DNA of 64,000 nt from Hydractinia symbiolongicarpus (lineage: Eukaryota > Cnidaria > Hydrozoa > Anthoathecata > Hydractiniidae). Positions 44,991 through 57,444 of this stretch are shown in pieces; position 1 is the first letter of the stretch, and the number at the start of each line of letters is the position of its first letter. The stretch lies in assembly GCF_029227915.1 (NCBI RefSeq), contig NC_079880.1, forward strand, positions 26,159,501 to 26,223,500, written 5' to 3'. The notes below the pieces were generated by a model. It did not search any database. It worked only from the letters and a program-made list of their open reading frames with translations, and was not told the DNA's origin. Both the position numbers and the translations under genes were made by a program.

Positions 44991-47075
44991 AGGAGTTAAT
45001 AAACTTTATGAGAGCGAAATACTGTGTTAATTTAAACAAAAACATACAGCTAAAAATAATTTTTTTAACCACTATTAGCCATCAAATACTTTTTTTAACT
45101 AGGAAAACTCAAGAAACTTTAATTTCACAAATTGTTTTAAAAGTTAACGTAAGGTCCGAGTCAATAAAAGGCTCAAATCAAGGTTATAATTACCAATTAT
45201 TTGGGGTGAAAGTCAAAACGTTTCGACCTCTTGTTACATTCGTAGTTAGAAACCTTTTGTAAGATATGTTGGGAGTTCAAGTTGTAATAGAAGTCAGGAA
45301 AACTTATAGTTTTAAATTAAATTCGCAGCAGGGATTAGGATATCTGTAACAAAATGGTTAAACTTCTTTAAAAATTAGACTACAAATTAAGATATATTTT
45401 ATGAAACCTTTTAAGGGTTACATGTTACAAAACCTTAGAAACATATGTTTGGATATGTGAAAGTAAAAAGAACTAATTTGGAGTTAAAAAGAAAAAAAAA
45501 TTGTAGCTTAAAGTTGTTGTGGAAATCAGGAAAGTTTTTGGGATTCAGATTTAGTAAAAATAAGAAAACAATTATGAGGCTTAAAATTGTGTTCGAAAGG
45601 AAGACAATTTTCCTATTCTTGGGTGCTCATGTTATATATTAAGTGAAGAAATATAGAAGGTCGAATTGCAGTGGCAGTTAAAAATATTGGTAACTCTAAG
45701 TGATGATGCTTATTGTAGAATTATGTAACTTTTGGAGTTCAATTTGAGGTGGGGATTAGAATACATCTATAGACTAAATTTAAGACTTCTATACACCTTT
45801 ACTGAATTTCATAAATTATAATAATTATGACGTCATTTATCATTTTATAATGCTTCTATACTTTTTCAAAACGGATATTCAGATAGAATATCAAATTATC
45901 ATAACAAAAATGAATAATAATATTTTGGTTGGATTTTAAATAGATTATTTTGAAAGCGAGGCTTAAAGAGTTTTACCGTAATTTTAAGCCCGCAATTGAG
46001 ACACTTAAGAACATAAATATTCACAGAATTAGGTAATTTGTTCTACCTTTTGCTAAGGAATCATTTTTAGTATCGACCTATTTATTGAGTTTGGCATAAT
46101 TAATTCGGGAAATTATACTCGAGAGTACAAATAATTCGTGGTCAAATTGCAGCAGCTTTTCCAATTTTGTAAAAAATATGAATGCGATGTTCAATATCCT
46201 CATCTGAATCAAACTTAATAAATCAAAACAAACAATCTTTTTTAACTTTCAGCCCAATCTTGCGCTGAATTTTGACATAATTTAGGTTCCTATAAAAAAT
46301 AAATTCGTCAAGGTTTTTTTTTATCGTTTCATATTGGGTCTTCTTTTCAAGGTATTGGACATCTTGAAAAACAGTATTATACATGATTAAGTTAATTACG
46401 TATGGCGTACAGATTTCACAAAGCATAATGTTTTGATTCAATCAATCTGAACGTTTTTATTCTTAAACTTCTCATAAACACAACTCGTTTACAAAACGGC
46501 GAGAAAAATATGAAAATGTGATATTACATTGTATTATTTGTCTTTTATATTTGTTTTGCTTAGCTATTTCTTTTCCTTTGCCTCACAATGGGAAGAGCGT
46601 CTCTCCACAGCTATTTCCGTTACATGGAGGAGCATATCCACGAATAAACATATCACATATATAACCTATTTACAGCTGACACTGAAAATATACTATGCAC
46701 TGTTAGGCCCTTTATACAACATCAAGTTCACTAAGAATAATTAATGTGTATTGTACCGAAAGTTATTGTTAATTATTAGCAGAAGCAAGAAATAGTTTAG
46801 TTTAGCTACGAATAAAATTGCAAAGCTAAGATAAAAGAATACCGACATCCGATAGTACATGTGGCTCCAAATTTTGTATTTTTTTGTTACCATATTTAGT
46901 AACTTTATAGCTAAATTTATCATCTAAAAGGGCTTTTACAAAAGTCATTAAGAAAGCAAATAATAATGATCAACACAACGAATAAAAAAAATAATAATTT
47001 CTAGGTATTGCTACGTACATATCAAAGTATGTATTTTTTAATGGTTTTTTAGGCAAAATAACTCCAGGTGCATAG
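44991..47075. other. AT-rich intronic stretch
   Basis: No exon or element is recognised. Some TCAGGAAAA/GGGATTAGGATA-type words recur loosely at 45290-45770. Confidence 0.45.
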
Positions 47076-47119
47076 ATCTCAAAAATCAAGGAAAGTTTTT
47101 AGAATAAGATTTTTGAGAT
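47076..47119. other. Perfect 12-bp hairpin
   Basis: ATCTCAAAAATC at 47076-47087 is inverted at 47108-47119, 300 bp before the first LIM exon. No function can be assigned. Confidence 0.5.
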
Positions 47120-47422
47120 TTTCGCATGCCTTTTTTTTCGCCTACTATTTAGTTAGTGGCTATTGACATGAGTTTATACAACACCATTCTTTTTGAAATG
47201 TAATATGTAATCTAATTTTTAGGCTCTTGTACTCAATGTACCAAAGAAATATTCTTTGTGTGGATAGTAATTCAGCCAGATAAATGGATAAACAAGTTGT
47301 AACTTGTATAACAGAAAAAATCACCATCAATATCATTCCACATATACCATCCCTAGAAATAGTGCTTTCCATTCACCACGCTCAATTTTCATTGAATTGA
47401 TTAAGTATTTATATATCTTTAG

Positions 47423-47635
47423 AAAAAGTGTGTCAGGTGCCAGGAAGCAATCGTCAAATAAATGTGCTGGATGTGAAAAACGAATCAGAAGCCGGTTTTT
47501 TGTACAAGCGCTTGGCAAAATCTGGCATGAACGATGTCTAAAGTGTGATGTCTGTAACGAAATATTGTACAGTTTTGGTGAAAATAAACTGTACTATAAA
47601 CAGGAGATAAAACTTTGCAAACTGGATTATATGAG
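47423..47635 (+). CDS. LIM-only protein (LMO), exon with LIM domain 1
   Basis: The exon follows a TTTATATATCTTTAG acceptor and ends ATGAG|GTAATC. It encodes a short leader (KSVSGARKQSSN) and a complete LIM zinc finger pair: CAGC, 17 residues, WHERC, LKCDVC, 20 residues, LCKLD. This gives all eight zinc ligands (Cys, Cys, His, Cys, Cys, Cys, Cys, Asp). It then runs into DYMR, which with the next exon reads YMRLF, the linker typical of LMO proteins. The KCAGC opening also fits LMO, notably LMO4. LMO proteins have no DNA-binding domain; they bridge LDB and bHLH or GATA-type factors in nuclear complexes. The open frame upstream of the acceptor has no ATG, so at least one 5' exon must exist. Confidence 0.88.
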
Positions 47636-47833
47636 GTAATCATAAAAGCAGCACAATTCGTACAGGCTTAAAACTTAAATTTTCCAATTTTTGTGATTGA
47701 ATTTGATTTTCGCTAGGGTATATATTACGGAATACTCAGCTGACACTTTTTTGCATCAGTCGTTAGTTAAAAATTAATCGAAAATCAAAAATTTAGAAAC
47801 ACGTTTTTATTAGATTACGTGGTACAAAGCACT

Positions 47834-47893
47834 AATGCAGGCCTTTTCCTATCTTTATTACGTTCACGTTCCCCTTTAAACAAGGCCTGCATT
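47834..47893. other. Perfect 12-bp inverted repeat in LMO intron 2
   Basis: AATGCAGGCCTT at 47834-47845 is inverted at 47882-47893. The spacer is 36 nt. No function can be assigned. Confidence 0.5.
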
Positions 47894-48514
47894 ATTCACC
47901 ATTGTGTGAAAAATAAAATTAAACAAACGTGACTATCAAGCAGAAATTTTAAATACATTTTAAGATGCTAACATTTGACGCCCTGTAATGATGCCACGAC
48001 TGCAATGTCTGGTAAAAAGATAGTGGTGAGGGTAACTATTTTTATATGAGAATTTTTCTATAGCAGCCATCAAGGCCCAGTTTCCTAAGGTTTAAGTCCC
48101 AATTATCAGACATTAAGTTCTTAAGTGAAATTTAAATAATCTGAAATATTCATTATCTTGCCGTGTGTGTGTATTAGATATCAGTCTTTTCCTGATTTGG
48201 TCAATTATTTTGTAATTTTGTAACGTATTAATCCATTTTTGAGCAATTATTTAAGAATCACTTTTAAGAAATACTTAATTTCAAAGAATCAGGAGTATCA
48301 AGAAAAAACAAAAACGATTCTTATAAAAAAGTGTGCAATACGTTTGCCAATCTTCCCTTTAGTGTCCTAGTTCCTGGTTCCAACTTTATATGCAAACACT
48401 AAGGGAATTTGATGTGTATTTTATTGTTGTTTTGCCTCCCTCACTACTGGTCGATGGTAACAAGATCGGCTTGAATTTTTAAAACTTGTGATAACAAAAC
48501 GTTTTGACTTTGAT

Positions 48515-49590
48515 TTACAGAATTTCAAAACAAATCCTATTTTCGATTTCATTTGACTTACGAACGATCAAACGCCTTGCGGTCACGGCAAATACGATAT
48601 GACAATTTATCGGATTATGATTTTTATCACAAAATAAGCAATTCGCAGAATATTTATGGTTGTACGGCAAATAAGAAAGCGGCTGATGTCGGTTCTTCAG
48701 GTTTGTTTCTTTCTGACGATACAAATACGGTTTAGCTTGGGCATCGATCTCGGTTCCCATAGCTTTTAAAACAATGTTTATATCTCAACTTTCTGAATTA
48801 TCGAACTGTCGACTAATAATAACGTTAAAATCCTGCGGCATTTTGGACATCAGAACTGGTATTAATCAAGGACCATACATTTCGAATTTTATGTCTAAGT
48901 TTTCCGAGCTACGAGTTTGAACTTCTACTTTATCAAATAATTCTCTCAGCAAATAAACATCTTTAACATCAGAAACTCTCCTTATTTCTTATAAACTTTT
49001 CATATGAGAAGATACTTACATTTTCGGGATATTTTTGTAACGTACAATTTTGAGGCGGTTTAATAATTATCGTTCGATAAATTAATGCAAAAAATAACAA
49101 CGGCTGCATTTCCTTCGACAAGTTTTTTTTAAATGAGTCATCTTCTGTACATCGGCTAAATCTTCATTTGTGACAAAGGCACACTCAAAACTATCAATAA
49201 AGCAGTGCCAGTTTTGTGGCTGTCCGCCAAAGGGTGTTCTTTTAAGCTTGGAAGTTTGACTATGTATTTACTCGTACTCGATGTGGTAATAAAGAATGTG
49301 GTTTCTTGCTTCTCTTTATTTACGAATTCATTAATGTTCAATACACGCTTCTTAAATGTGATCGCATATTCTGTAGCTAAATCTATTTCCTTGTTCATAT
49401 CATCTCTGTTTTTTTCAACTAGTAAATCTAATATTTTAACATCTTGAAATTTTTCTACCAAGACATCACGAAAAGTTTTCCGACGATTCGCTTTCAAATT
49501 TATGGATTGATACCGCTGTTTTCCAAAAGTTTATTGAATAACATTAGTAAGAGCGCTTCTTTGTTTTGTTTTGCTTGCAAAGCTCGCCAT
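48515..49590 (-). pseudogene. BEL/Pao retrotransposon gag relic
   Basis: A minus-strand ATG at 49590 opens MASFASKTKQRSALTNVIQ and a stop. This is followed by a helical stretch with FRDVLVEKFQDVKILDLL and STSKYIVKLPSLK; a frameshift; then TPFGGQPQNWHCFIDSFECA with FVTNEDLADVQKMTHLK. The KLP...F-G-xxxxW-xF-dsFe-x-vh-Nxx-L-xvqKx-xL pattern is the DUF1759 domain of BEL/Pao gag. Near 48640 ANCLFCDKNHNPINCHIV forms the zinc-binding CxxC-x4-H-x4-C segment that follows it in this family. Several stops and frame changes are present and pol is absent. It lies antisense in LMO intron 2, independent of the pol relic at 23690-24310. Confidence 0.75.
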
Positions 49591-50110
49591 GAATAAAATC
49601 TTTGTTAAATTTTTGACAACAAATAACCGTGCAATGGATAAAGTAATACGACTATCGATCAACACTAAATTGTGCATATAATACCAATACCAAATATTCT
49701 GCCTACTGCCAGAATAAAGCAAAAATACGCGGAATTCCTGATTTTAAATTATATTTTGTTTAACAATTATATAGCTATACGTGTTTCTTGATTGTTTTGT
49801 AAAGCCACTGACAAGAAGGAAAAGCATGCGCAAAAAAGAGGACTGGGGCAGACTAAAACAAGCAGTGTATGGCACAAGAATATGTTGTAGAGTTCAAAAA
49901 GTTGTTTAAAAAGTCTCTTAAATTTCTCTTTTTGTTCGCAAGATAGTCACGTTCCCAGCGAATTATATCTTCTCACAAAACTTACTTATCACAAAAACAA
50001 AATATCGCTGTACACCTGCCATTGTTTGCTACATTTCATGGCAATTAATAATTTAACCGAGGCTAAGCTTATCTTAATACTTTTCATATATTTACTTTTT
50101 ATTCATTTAG

Positions 50111-50456
50111 GCTCTTTGTGCCTGGTGGGGAATGTTCTATTTGTCAAGATCCAATCCCATCGACTGAGAAGGTAATCAAGTACAAGAACAATATAAACTA
50201 TCACGTGTCTTGTTTCAATTGTGTGATCTGCAAATACAAATTTGCTGCAGGAGATATTGCTCACATACCCAAGCCGAACATTATACTCTGCACTGAACAC
50301 CAGGTTGAAGACGTACAAAAATTAGAAAGTGTTTTAAAAGAAAAACAAATAAATAAAATAAAGGCAATAACAACCACACTTACAGAGGCAAGCGTCTTGA
50401 CAACACAAAATACGACAACAGCGGCGATGGCGGCAATAACTGACGAACTTTATTGA
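50111..50456 (+). CDS. LIM-only protein (LMO), exon with LIM domain 2 and C-terminus
   Basis: The exon begins after CATTTAG and restores Arg from AG plus G, then LFVPGGECSIC. LIM domain 2 reads CSIC, 19 residues, YHVSC, FNCVIC, 18 residues, LCTEH, so all eight zinc ligands are present, the last being His instead of the commoner Asp. The IPSTEKVIK segment corresponds to the IP-xE-V stretch of LMO proteins. After LIM2 come a charged helix (QVEDVQKLESVLKEKQINKI) and a Thr/Ala-rich tail ending DELY, then TGA at 50454-50456. With the proposed first exon the protein has about 194 residues. The tail is longer and different from vertebrate LMO tails as I know them. Confidence 0.88.
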
Positions 50457-50730
50457 CCTCGATGATAGATGGTTTAAATTTCTCCTGATATTACGTAAAG
50501 AAGATGACTTAAACTGATTTTAAACATCGCTTAAAATAATCTATTTTAAAAGGTGCATTGCAACAAGTTGTGAGGAAAGCTATATGTTTTGGCTTTGTAA
50601 TTACATTGCTTGTAATGTACTCTTCACCGTGATACCACCACATGGAAAAGTATGCTAAAAATGTCCACTCGAAAAACCATGTCGTTTCTTTATTTTAAAA
50701 AACTTTGAAAGTTGATGCACAATTTTGTTT

Positions 50731-50736
50731 ATTAAA
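50731..50736 (+). terminator. Candidate polyadenylation signal of the LMO gene
   Basis: ATTAAA, the commonest variant signal, lies 275 bp after the stop codon and is followed by T-rich DNA. No AATAAA occurs closer. Confidence 0.35.
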
Positions 50737-50739
50737 CAC

Positions 50740-53700
50740 ATTTTGCATATTTTATTGATGATGTATCATTGTATGACTGCATCATCCACACTGAAAGCAA
50801 AATGCAATGGAATTATTCAGAAACGGATACAGAATAATTTAAGGTCAAACTTTCAAATGAGAATTTCGTAAAAAACTTTATATTTCAGCATGCTAAAAAT
50901 ACAATATAGAGATCTACTCCCTGACTCTGTTCCTGCTAGTCTAAGCCTTAAATTCTACATTCTTATACTTTCCAGCATTGCACTAAATTGTTTTTTAAGC
51001 CTACAAGTAAATATTTTTTTCTTCTAGGTCTTTGATATGACGCTATTTATTGACTTGTAGCACCATAAAATTTCGGTCACAAAATAATTAGTATTATATA
51101 CGCTGTTCTTATTTTAGTTGGGATATTGTTCTCAAATTGGAACTTTATTAAATTATGCTGACATTAAAAATATCTGTAAGTAAGTTTAGTAATCTATTTA
51201 TAATTATACAGGCCATATGTTTTTTTATAATCATTATAAACATTTATAAGCAACCGTAGGCCTAAACTTGTTGATTTTGTAAGCATATGCTAAGGGTTAT
51301 GTGAAGCCTAAGAAAAGGTTGTAAATATTTTTTGTTTTTTGTTTCGTGAGCAGTTTTTTTTTTATGTCTGAATTAACTACTATGTAGTGAGTATTTAAGT
51401 TATAATAATTACTGATGTTAAATATTTATTCATAAGCAATTTTGAGTCTGATCATAAGCATATTCCAATGAATTTGTTTGCCATTAAGCATAACCTAAGC
51501 ATATTTTGCGCCTAAAAAAGTATTTTTATAAGCCTTAAGCCTCGTTTTGGAAGTTCAATTGCTTATAAAAAAAACATATTCCGCGTTGTCTTAGTTAAAA
51601 AATTACATGTAATGTTTTGGCCGATCCAAATCTTACAACGTTATTTCCTCAATAATGTATGATGTAACCTGCATCAAACAGTAATTCAAATGATAACATA
51701 CATACGCGTTTCTACTTTGAAAATAAATAAATAAAACTGACGTATTACGACATTTTTAGTACAAAAATCGCTAACATTTTCATCCATTATCATAATGTTT
51801 TAAACAGATCGTAGTTCGCTAAATATACGAAAAAAAATGTTCTTTTTAGTTTAGTATTAGTGTTACGAGCGTCGTGCTTCTTGAGTGGTTGTTCGTATTT
51901 ATGTAAGCAAAGGATGTCTTTTGTACACATTACGGTTGCAACAAAACACGCATACATGTTTTATGGGAAGTTTGTTTGACTTTTTGTTTTGTTTTCATTT
52001 GTTTAAAATAAAGCATGCATAATTTAAATCTAATAAAATTTCCTTACAACGAGGGATGCATAATTTATTTCTTGCTAATTAGAGCAGTGACGAAGGTAAT
52101 TAGACAGAATGCGACCATTGACGTAACATAATAAGGCACTTAATGTGATCTATGTATAAATAGATTACCGTTGCTGTGAAACCAGACGCAAATAAACCAA
52201 GCGAACGTCAAATGAAGCACTGATAATGTACATTCGTTTTAAAAGATGCATTATATGTTAGACGAGCAGTTATTACATGTAGTTAGTAAAATGTTAACAC
52301 GTCACCGCTACATCTGTTAAATGAAATGGCACCAAAATGAATGTATTCTGAAAAGTAGGAAAAGTACTGTTTATTAAATATTTACATAAAAATATTTCTA
52401 TAAGAGCCTGAGTTCTAAAACTTGGCGTATGAAAACTATGAATACAAATATATAATACATGTAAACAGACAAGTTTATATTTCAAGCCTCAAAATTCTAA
52501 ATTTCAAAGACACTCTAAAAACGCAGTTCTAAACTACAATATAAAACTTTATATACTCCAGGTCCAACTGTGAGGTAGAACGCAAAATATGTAGCCATAG
52601 CAAAATTTCATGTATGCAGTAGAAAATGGTTGCGGTTTAATTACCTTTTCTCCTCTGCAAGTATATATATGCAACAGCCATATGAAAACCTATGAATACA
52701 AATATATAATGCCACTGTTTCCAACAACCATAAACGTTTGTGTGTGTCACAGCTGTTGTTGCTGGCTGTAACACCCAGGTAGCTAGCTACATCTAGTAGT
52801 TGAACATCTTTCCTAGCTAGTAAGGAAAACAAATAGAAAAACCACATCTATTGAAGTAATATTAACCGTAAGACTGCTAATGTAATAAAAATTTAAACAA
52901 AACTGAGCTAGATAAAAATAAAATTAGTTCTGACCAAAAGTTGGAAAGGTATACGAAACAAAGATTGAAGATTCACAAGAAATTAATAAGATACACATAC
53001 CCTAAGATCCCTAAGAAGAAAATCCGGGGGATTTCTGTTGTTTTATATGGAAATTTAACAATTTATCTTTCTGTAGGTATAAGGCTGACTCCTTGTGTCA
53101 GCTGGACAAAGTTTCATTATAAAGTCCGCAAACGGATGTCAAGATGTTTTGGTCACGTGACTGAAGTGCCTAGTATAAGCATTCGTGCAGTGTCCGCTGC
53201 GGAAAGAGTCGAAAGCGAGGAAGCACCGGATAATTGTACTTTAGGCTCGACAAACTTGTGTTAGATTTTACGAAATTTAGCTGTAGGATTGATGTTCTCA
53301 TTGCGTCATACAATTCCGATTAAGCGAAGGAACAACCTCGTCCCAGGTTCTACATATTTTAGACGAAGAATTAATCAATATATAAAGGGTTGCGGAGCGG
53401 GAACAGTTCCCTATATTCGCAACCGAAATAGTTACATCGTACTCGATAACAAATATGGATAGAATTTTTATCTGGTACAATAAACAATTTAAAGAAGATC
53501 TTAAAAGAAGTTCCTTGAGTATAATGCGATCTCGTCCCCAAGATATCTTTTTTACTTTTTGATATATGCGTACTGGCGTGGCACTAGCCACATATCAGAT
53601 TGCGAAAATTAAGCCTTTGGAAAAGTTTTTTTTCTGGGAAAAGATAATTACAACATCTGTTTTTTCTTATAAGTTTCTATAATATCTTTAATTTTTTCGT

Positions 53701-55565
53701 TTCCGGGGATTTTCTGTTTGTTTAACAAAAATTTTGGCAAAATTGGAGAACAAAAATCCGAATACGCACTTAGTAAAAAAACTTGAAAACATGTTCATAT
53801 AAGTCAGAAATGAAAGTTAACTGAGCAATGTTACGTGTACTCTCATAGAGCATTCTGGTTTTTGGCATGCATTGCAACGTCTTCAAATGTGATGAATCAA
53901 ACCAAAGCATAACGTAACGAACAACATTGTTTTTCAGGAGGTTCTTGTTGTTTTAATTTACGTCACAAGAACTGTGCCTGTGTTTAATTTACATTTACAA
54001 AACAGTAAAAACAACATCATTATTTAATTCTCCGAGTTAAATTATAAATAAAAAATGAATAAACAGGATGTGTTTAACTTTTACAGTAACAAATTTAAAG
54101 TTCATCTCCTCCTTACAACTGAAGTTGCAGTTTAAAAAAAGTTTACTATTATATTCTTTCCCAAAACAACGGTCATCGTTTTGTTCAGATTGTACATTCT
54201 GTAAAATAGATAGCGAAGAAAGTAAAAGTTGGTTCGAAAGATTCGTTTACAAAAAAGTTCAAGTTAATACGCTTTATGTGTAAAGAAAATTTTTTATCTT
54301 CACTGTTTTATTGGTATCACAAAAGTCGAAAGAAAATCGTTAAAAATCTCAATTCATTTATCTAGCTAATCCATACTTATCAGAAATTACAAAAAGCTGC
54401 AGACCAAGTCGAAGTTATTTTTCCTTGCTTGTGTCTAAAGTAGAAAATTTCCCCTGTGCAAAGACTAATCAAACTTTATTCGAACTACTAACCTTATTTG
54501 ACATTCACTTTGAGATGATGCTATACATTTTAAGTTTGTTTTTTCAGTTTTATTCAAATGATATTTTCGAACGGGACAGAGTTCTTAAAAACAGCGACCT
54601 CGTTCTCACAGTGTAGAGTAAGCAGGAAAATATTTGGGATAACTTTTTTTTTTTGCTGTATAGTAGAAAACAGAAAATAAATAATACGCGCCTATATGCC
54701 AAATGGACTCCGCTGAGCTCATCTCGCTAGGCTCGCTTTGCTTAGCTCAGCAATAAACTAAGCGTTTGAAATCGACAAGGCTGTCCTATAATTACGATTT
54801 TTCGTATTGGTACAAGATAATTGTACTTTAGGGTCGACAACCTCGTCTCAGATCCTCTATATGTTAGCCCAAAAAATAATAAGCGAGGTATTTGAATTAA
54901 CGAGACTGTCATATATTTCGTACTTGGACAGGATAATTGTACCAGTATTAGTCAACCATTGATTTAAACCTGCGTCGCAATTGTTGGCTGAACACAAGAC
55001 CTCATTATTATTCATGTTTGAGAATATCAATTCATAAAATGTTAAAATGGCTTTACTTTTTCTGCCTTAACGAAAAGTGTTGTTTATGAGACCATATAAG
55101 TAGCTTTTCACAATGCAAAGAAAAAAATAATGAAGAATTCCCAATTGCGATGTAAACAATCTCTTTTTGCTATTTTAAAGTGAAAGTTCGTTTTTCGTTT
55201 AAAATATCTTCGGTATAGCCCAATTTATTCTCTTTCTAAAACACGTGTAGAATTTTTCATAACAACCTGCCTTCGTTAGTTATGGCGGCCAGTTGTTTTT
55301 GCGGGATTCGTCCTGTAGCACTTAATAAAAACAAAAATGTAAAACAAGGAAGAAATATCAAGCCTTTATTTTTTAATTTCAATGTTTACAATTTCTAATT
55401 ACGTATTAAAATATTAAAATATGAAGCGAGTAAATACAGTATTTGCGAAATAATATTCTTAAACATTTTTTGTTTTGTTTTAGCATGACTTATGAAGCGT
55501 GACAACAAAAATGATTTGATAAAATGTACAATTGAAATTTGTCTCTTTCCCTTAAAACTATAGCA
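50740..55565. other. Long AT-rich gene-free stretch
   Basis: I recognise no exon, RNA gene or element in 4.8 kb. A 20-bp-scale resemblance links GATAATTGTACTTTAGGSTCGACAA-like words at about 53228 and 54828, suggesting an old dispersed repeat. The 107-codon frame at 52941-53264 is lysine-rich at the front and lacks family features. Confidence 0.5.
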
Positions 55566-55569
55566 TGCT

Positions 55570-55895
55570 GCACAGTGCGTAATAACTTCATTTTTTACTT
55601 TCTTGTAAGATCGCTTTAATTTTTGCGCAGGGTGCTGCGAACAAACATGCAAACAAACTATAAATAAAAATATTTTCGGCCTCAACAAAAATGAAGACAT
55701 TCTAAATATTATTTTGGCGGGAAAGAAATTGACATCAAAGCTAAAACGTACAATAAATCAGTGCGTAAAAACTTCATTTTTACCTTTGTGTAAAATGGCT
55801 TTAATATTTCCGCAGGGTGCTGTGAACAAACATCTTCATAATAAAAATTATTTTTGGCCTCAACAAAGAGTGAAGACAATATAAATATGGTGTTT
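55570..55895. repeat. Tandem duplication with 186-bp period
   Basis: Blocks GTGCGTAATAACTTCATTTT-like, GCAGGGTGCTGYGAACAAAC and TTTTCGGCCTCAACAAA-like occur twice at a spacing of about 186 bp. Confidence 0.8.
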
Positions 55896-56739
55896 GATTG
55901 ACTTTAAAACTGAAACGTACAATCAGGTTTTGTCGCATTATTTTGTTTAAAATCATAGTTGTGCATACGAGTAGAATTTAAAAAGACAAGAATATTTATC
56001 TGCGCATACTCCAACGCATTATTTTGATGATAGAAGGGTTATAATTAAAAGACAGTATTACAATATCACCTTCGCATGCCTTCCTCAATTATAAAATTTA
56101 TATTTCTTTATGTTATAAAAACATATTTCCGAAGCGTAAGTTTTTAGTTTACGACTATGACTTTTCGAGTTTATAATAAGTACCCAGTAAAAAAAAAAAT
56201 GACATTGCATCTTGTTCATGTAGGGAGTTTATAACACGGTTACTGATATCCCACGACATTTAAAGAAAATAACTTAATTAACCAGAACAATTTAATTCTA
56301 CACCTTGTCGAGATGAACCACGTTGAGCGAGAGAGAAGAGTTTCGAAGTAAAAAAAATAAAAAAAATAACTAACATTGGCTAGGTAGTTTGTGGTAGTCG
56401 ATAGTAAGTTGCGTTTTTACTGATTTATTATCATTTTTCTTCATTTACCTGATTCAAAGAAAGCTGCATCTGTTGTTAACTTGTTTATAAAATGAAGAAA
56501 GAAACTTAAGAAGCAAGAAAAGAAAACATTGTCAAATTGAACAATAGTAAGTCCAATTTGTCCAATTCAAACAATTTTACAATCTTTGTAAGTTATAACT
56601 TGCTGTATCACGTTTTTACCAGCATTTTATGGAGAAGTGGAACGAGCAATTGTGGAAACCCAGTAGAGGTTGTGGAGGTTGCAATCAAGGATTCTAGATT
56701 GCTGTATGTGACTTTTTTTTTACTTCTCTATAATAATAG

Positions 56740-57000
56740 CCGTCGTCTGTCTGTCTCTGCGCAACATGGCGGAGCAAGTAGCGAGACCCGCCGAAAATCC
56801 CCGCGGCCCTGCAGCTTTATTTCGAATCCCCGGCAGACCCCGTTTTTTTACCGGCCTTGCTTTGCCGCTCGCTGTAATAAACCAATCACGAGGCTCCAAT
56901 TTCACTAATGACCATTCCAAGTGCTTCGCGGCCTCAACATGCCGACGGGAGGAAACATGCTACCCCCACGAAGGCCATTTTGGTTTGGAAGTGATGGTGT
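56740..57000. promoter_or_regulatory. GC-rich, CpG-dense patch, possible promoter or first exon
   Basis: In strongly AT-rich DNA this 260-bp patch is rich in C, G and CpG. It holds an ATG (56766) after TCTGCGCAAC with an in-frame proline/arginine-rich peptide (AEQVARPAENPRGPAAL), plus AACCAATCACGAG and CTCCAATTTC CCAAT-like words. It could be a promoter with a short first exon on either strand, a processed fragment of a host gene, or foreign sequence. No splice donor or downstream exon could be matched, so no gene is called. Confidence 0.3.
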
Positions 57001-57440
57001 GAAGTTTGTAGGTTTCCTTTTAATCCTCCTTATTTCTTCTGAGTACTTTTTATCCTATAGGATTATTTAGTTTGTTTTCACATGTTAAGGTGAATATTCC
57101 ATCACGTTTTCTAGCTACGTATAAATCTTAAACAAACCAATTTTAAGTTTTTGGCTAGCTACAAAACGTACATTTTGAGGCAGCTAAGCTATAGCTAGCT
57201 TTATTTATTCCTATACTTTTAAAGTTTTTATTCAGTTTGGTATATTATTATTTATTTTTATGTTGAAGTTGGGTCTACCTAGCTAGCTCCTCTTTTAGCT
57301 ACATCCTGCTAAAAAGTGAAAGTAGCCAAATGCAGTTTGGCTGCAACACAATTCTTAACAATTCTTATGCTAAATGCAGTTGGCAGTGGCCACTTTTATT
57401 ACTGATTTAAAAATTTATTATGCAAAATAAATTTGCTGAG
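57001..57440. other. Non-coding stretch
   Basis: AGCTAGCT-type words recur (57117, 57190, 57283). No gene is recognised. Confidence 0.45.
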
Positions 57441-57444
57441 TAAT

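Larger units (their letters stand above)
47636..50110 (+). other. LMO intron 2
   Basis: This 2,475-bp GT...AG intron (GTAATC to CATTTAG) separates the two LIM domains. It contains a 12-bp hairpin (47834-47893) and an antisense BEL/Pao gag relic (48515-49590). No additional plus-strand exon is recognised. Confidence 0.8.

Noticed and set aside
52941-53264. 107-codon plus-strand gene
   Set aside because: Lysine/isoleucine-rich beginning, no conserved pattern, and part of it shares text with another non-coding location near 54828.
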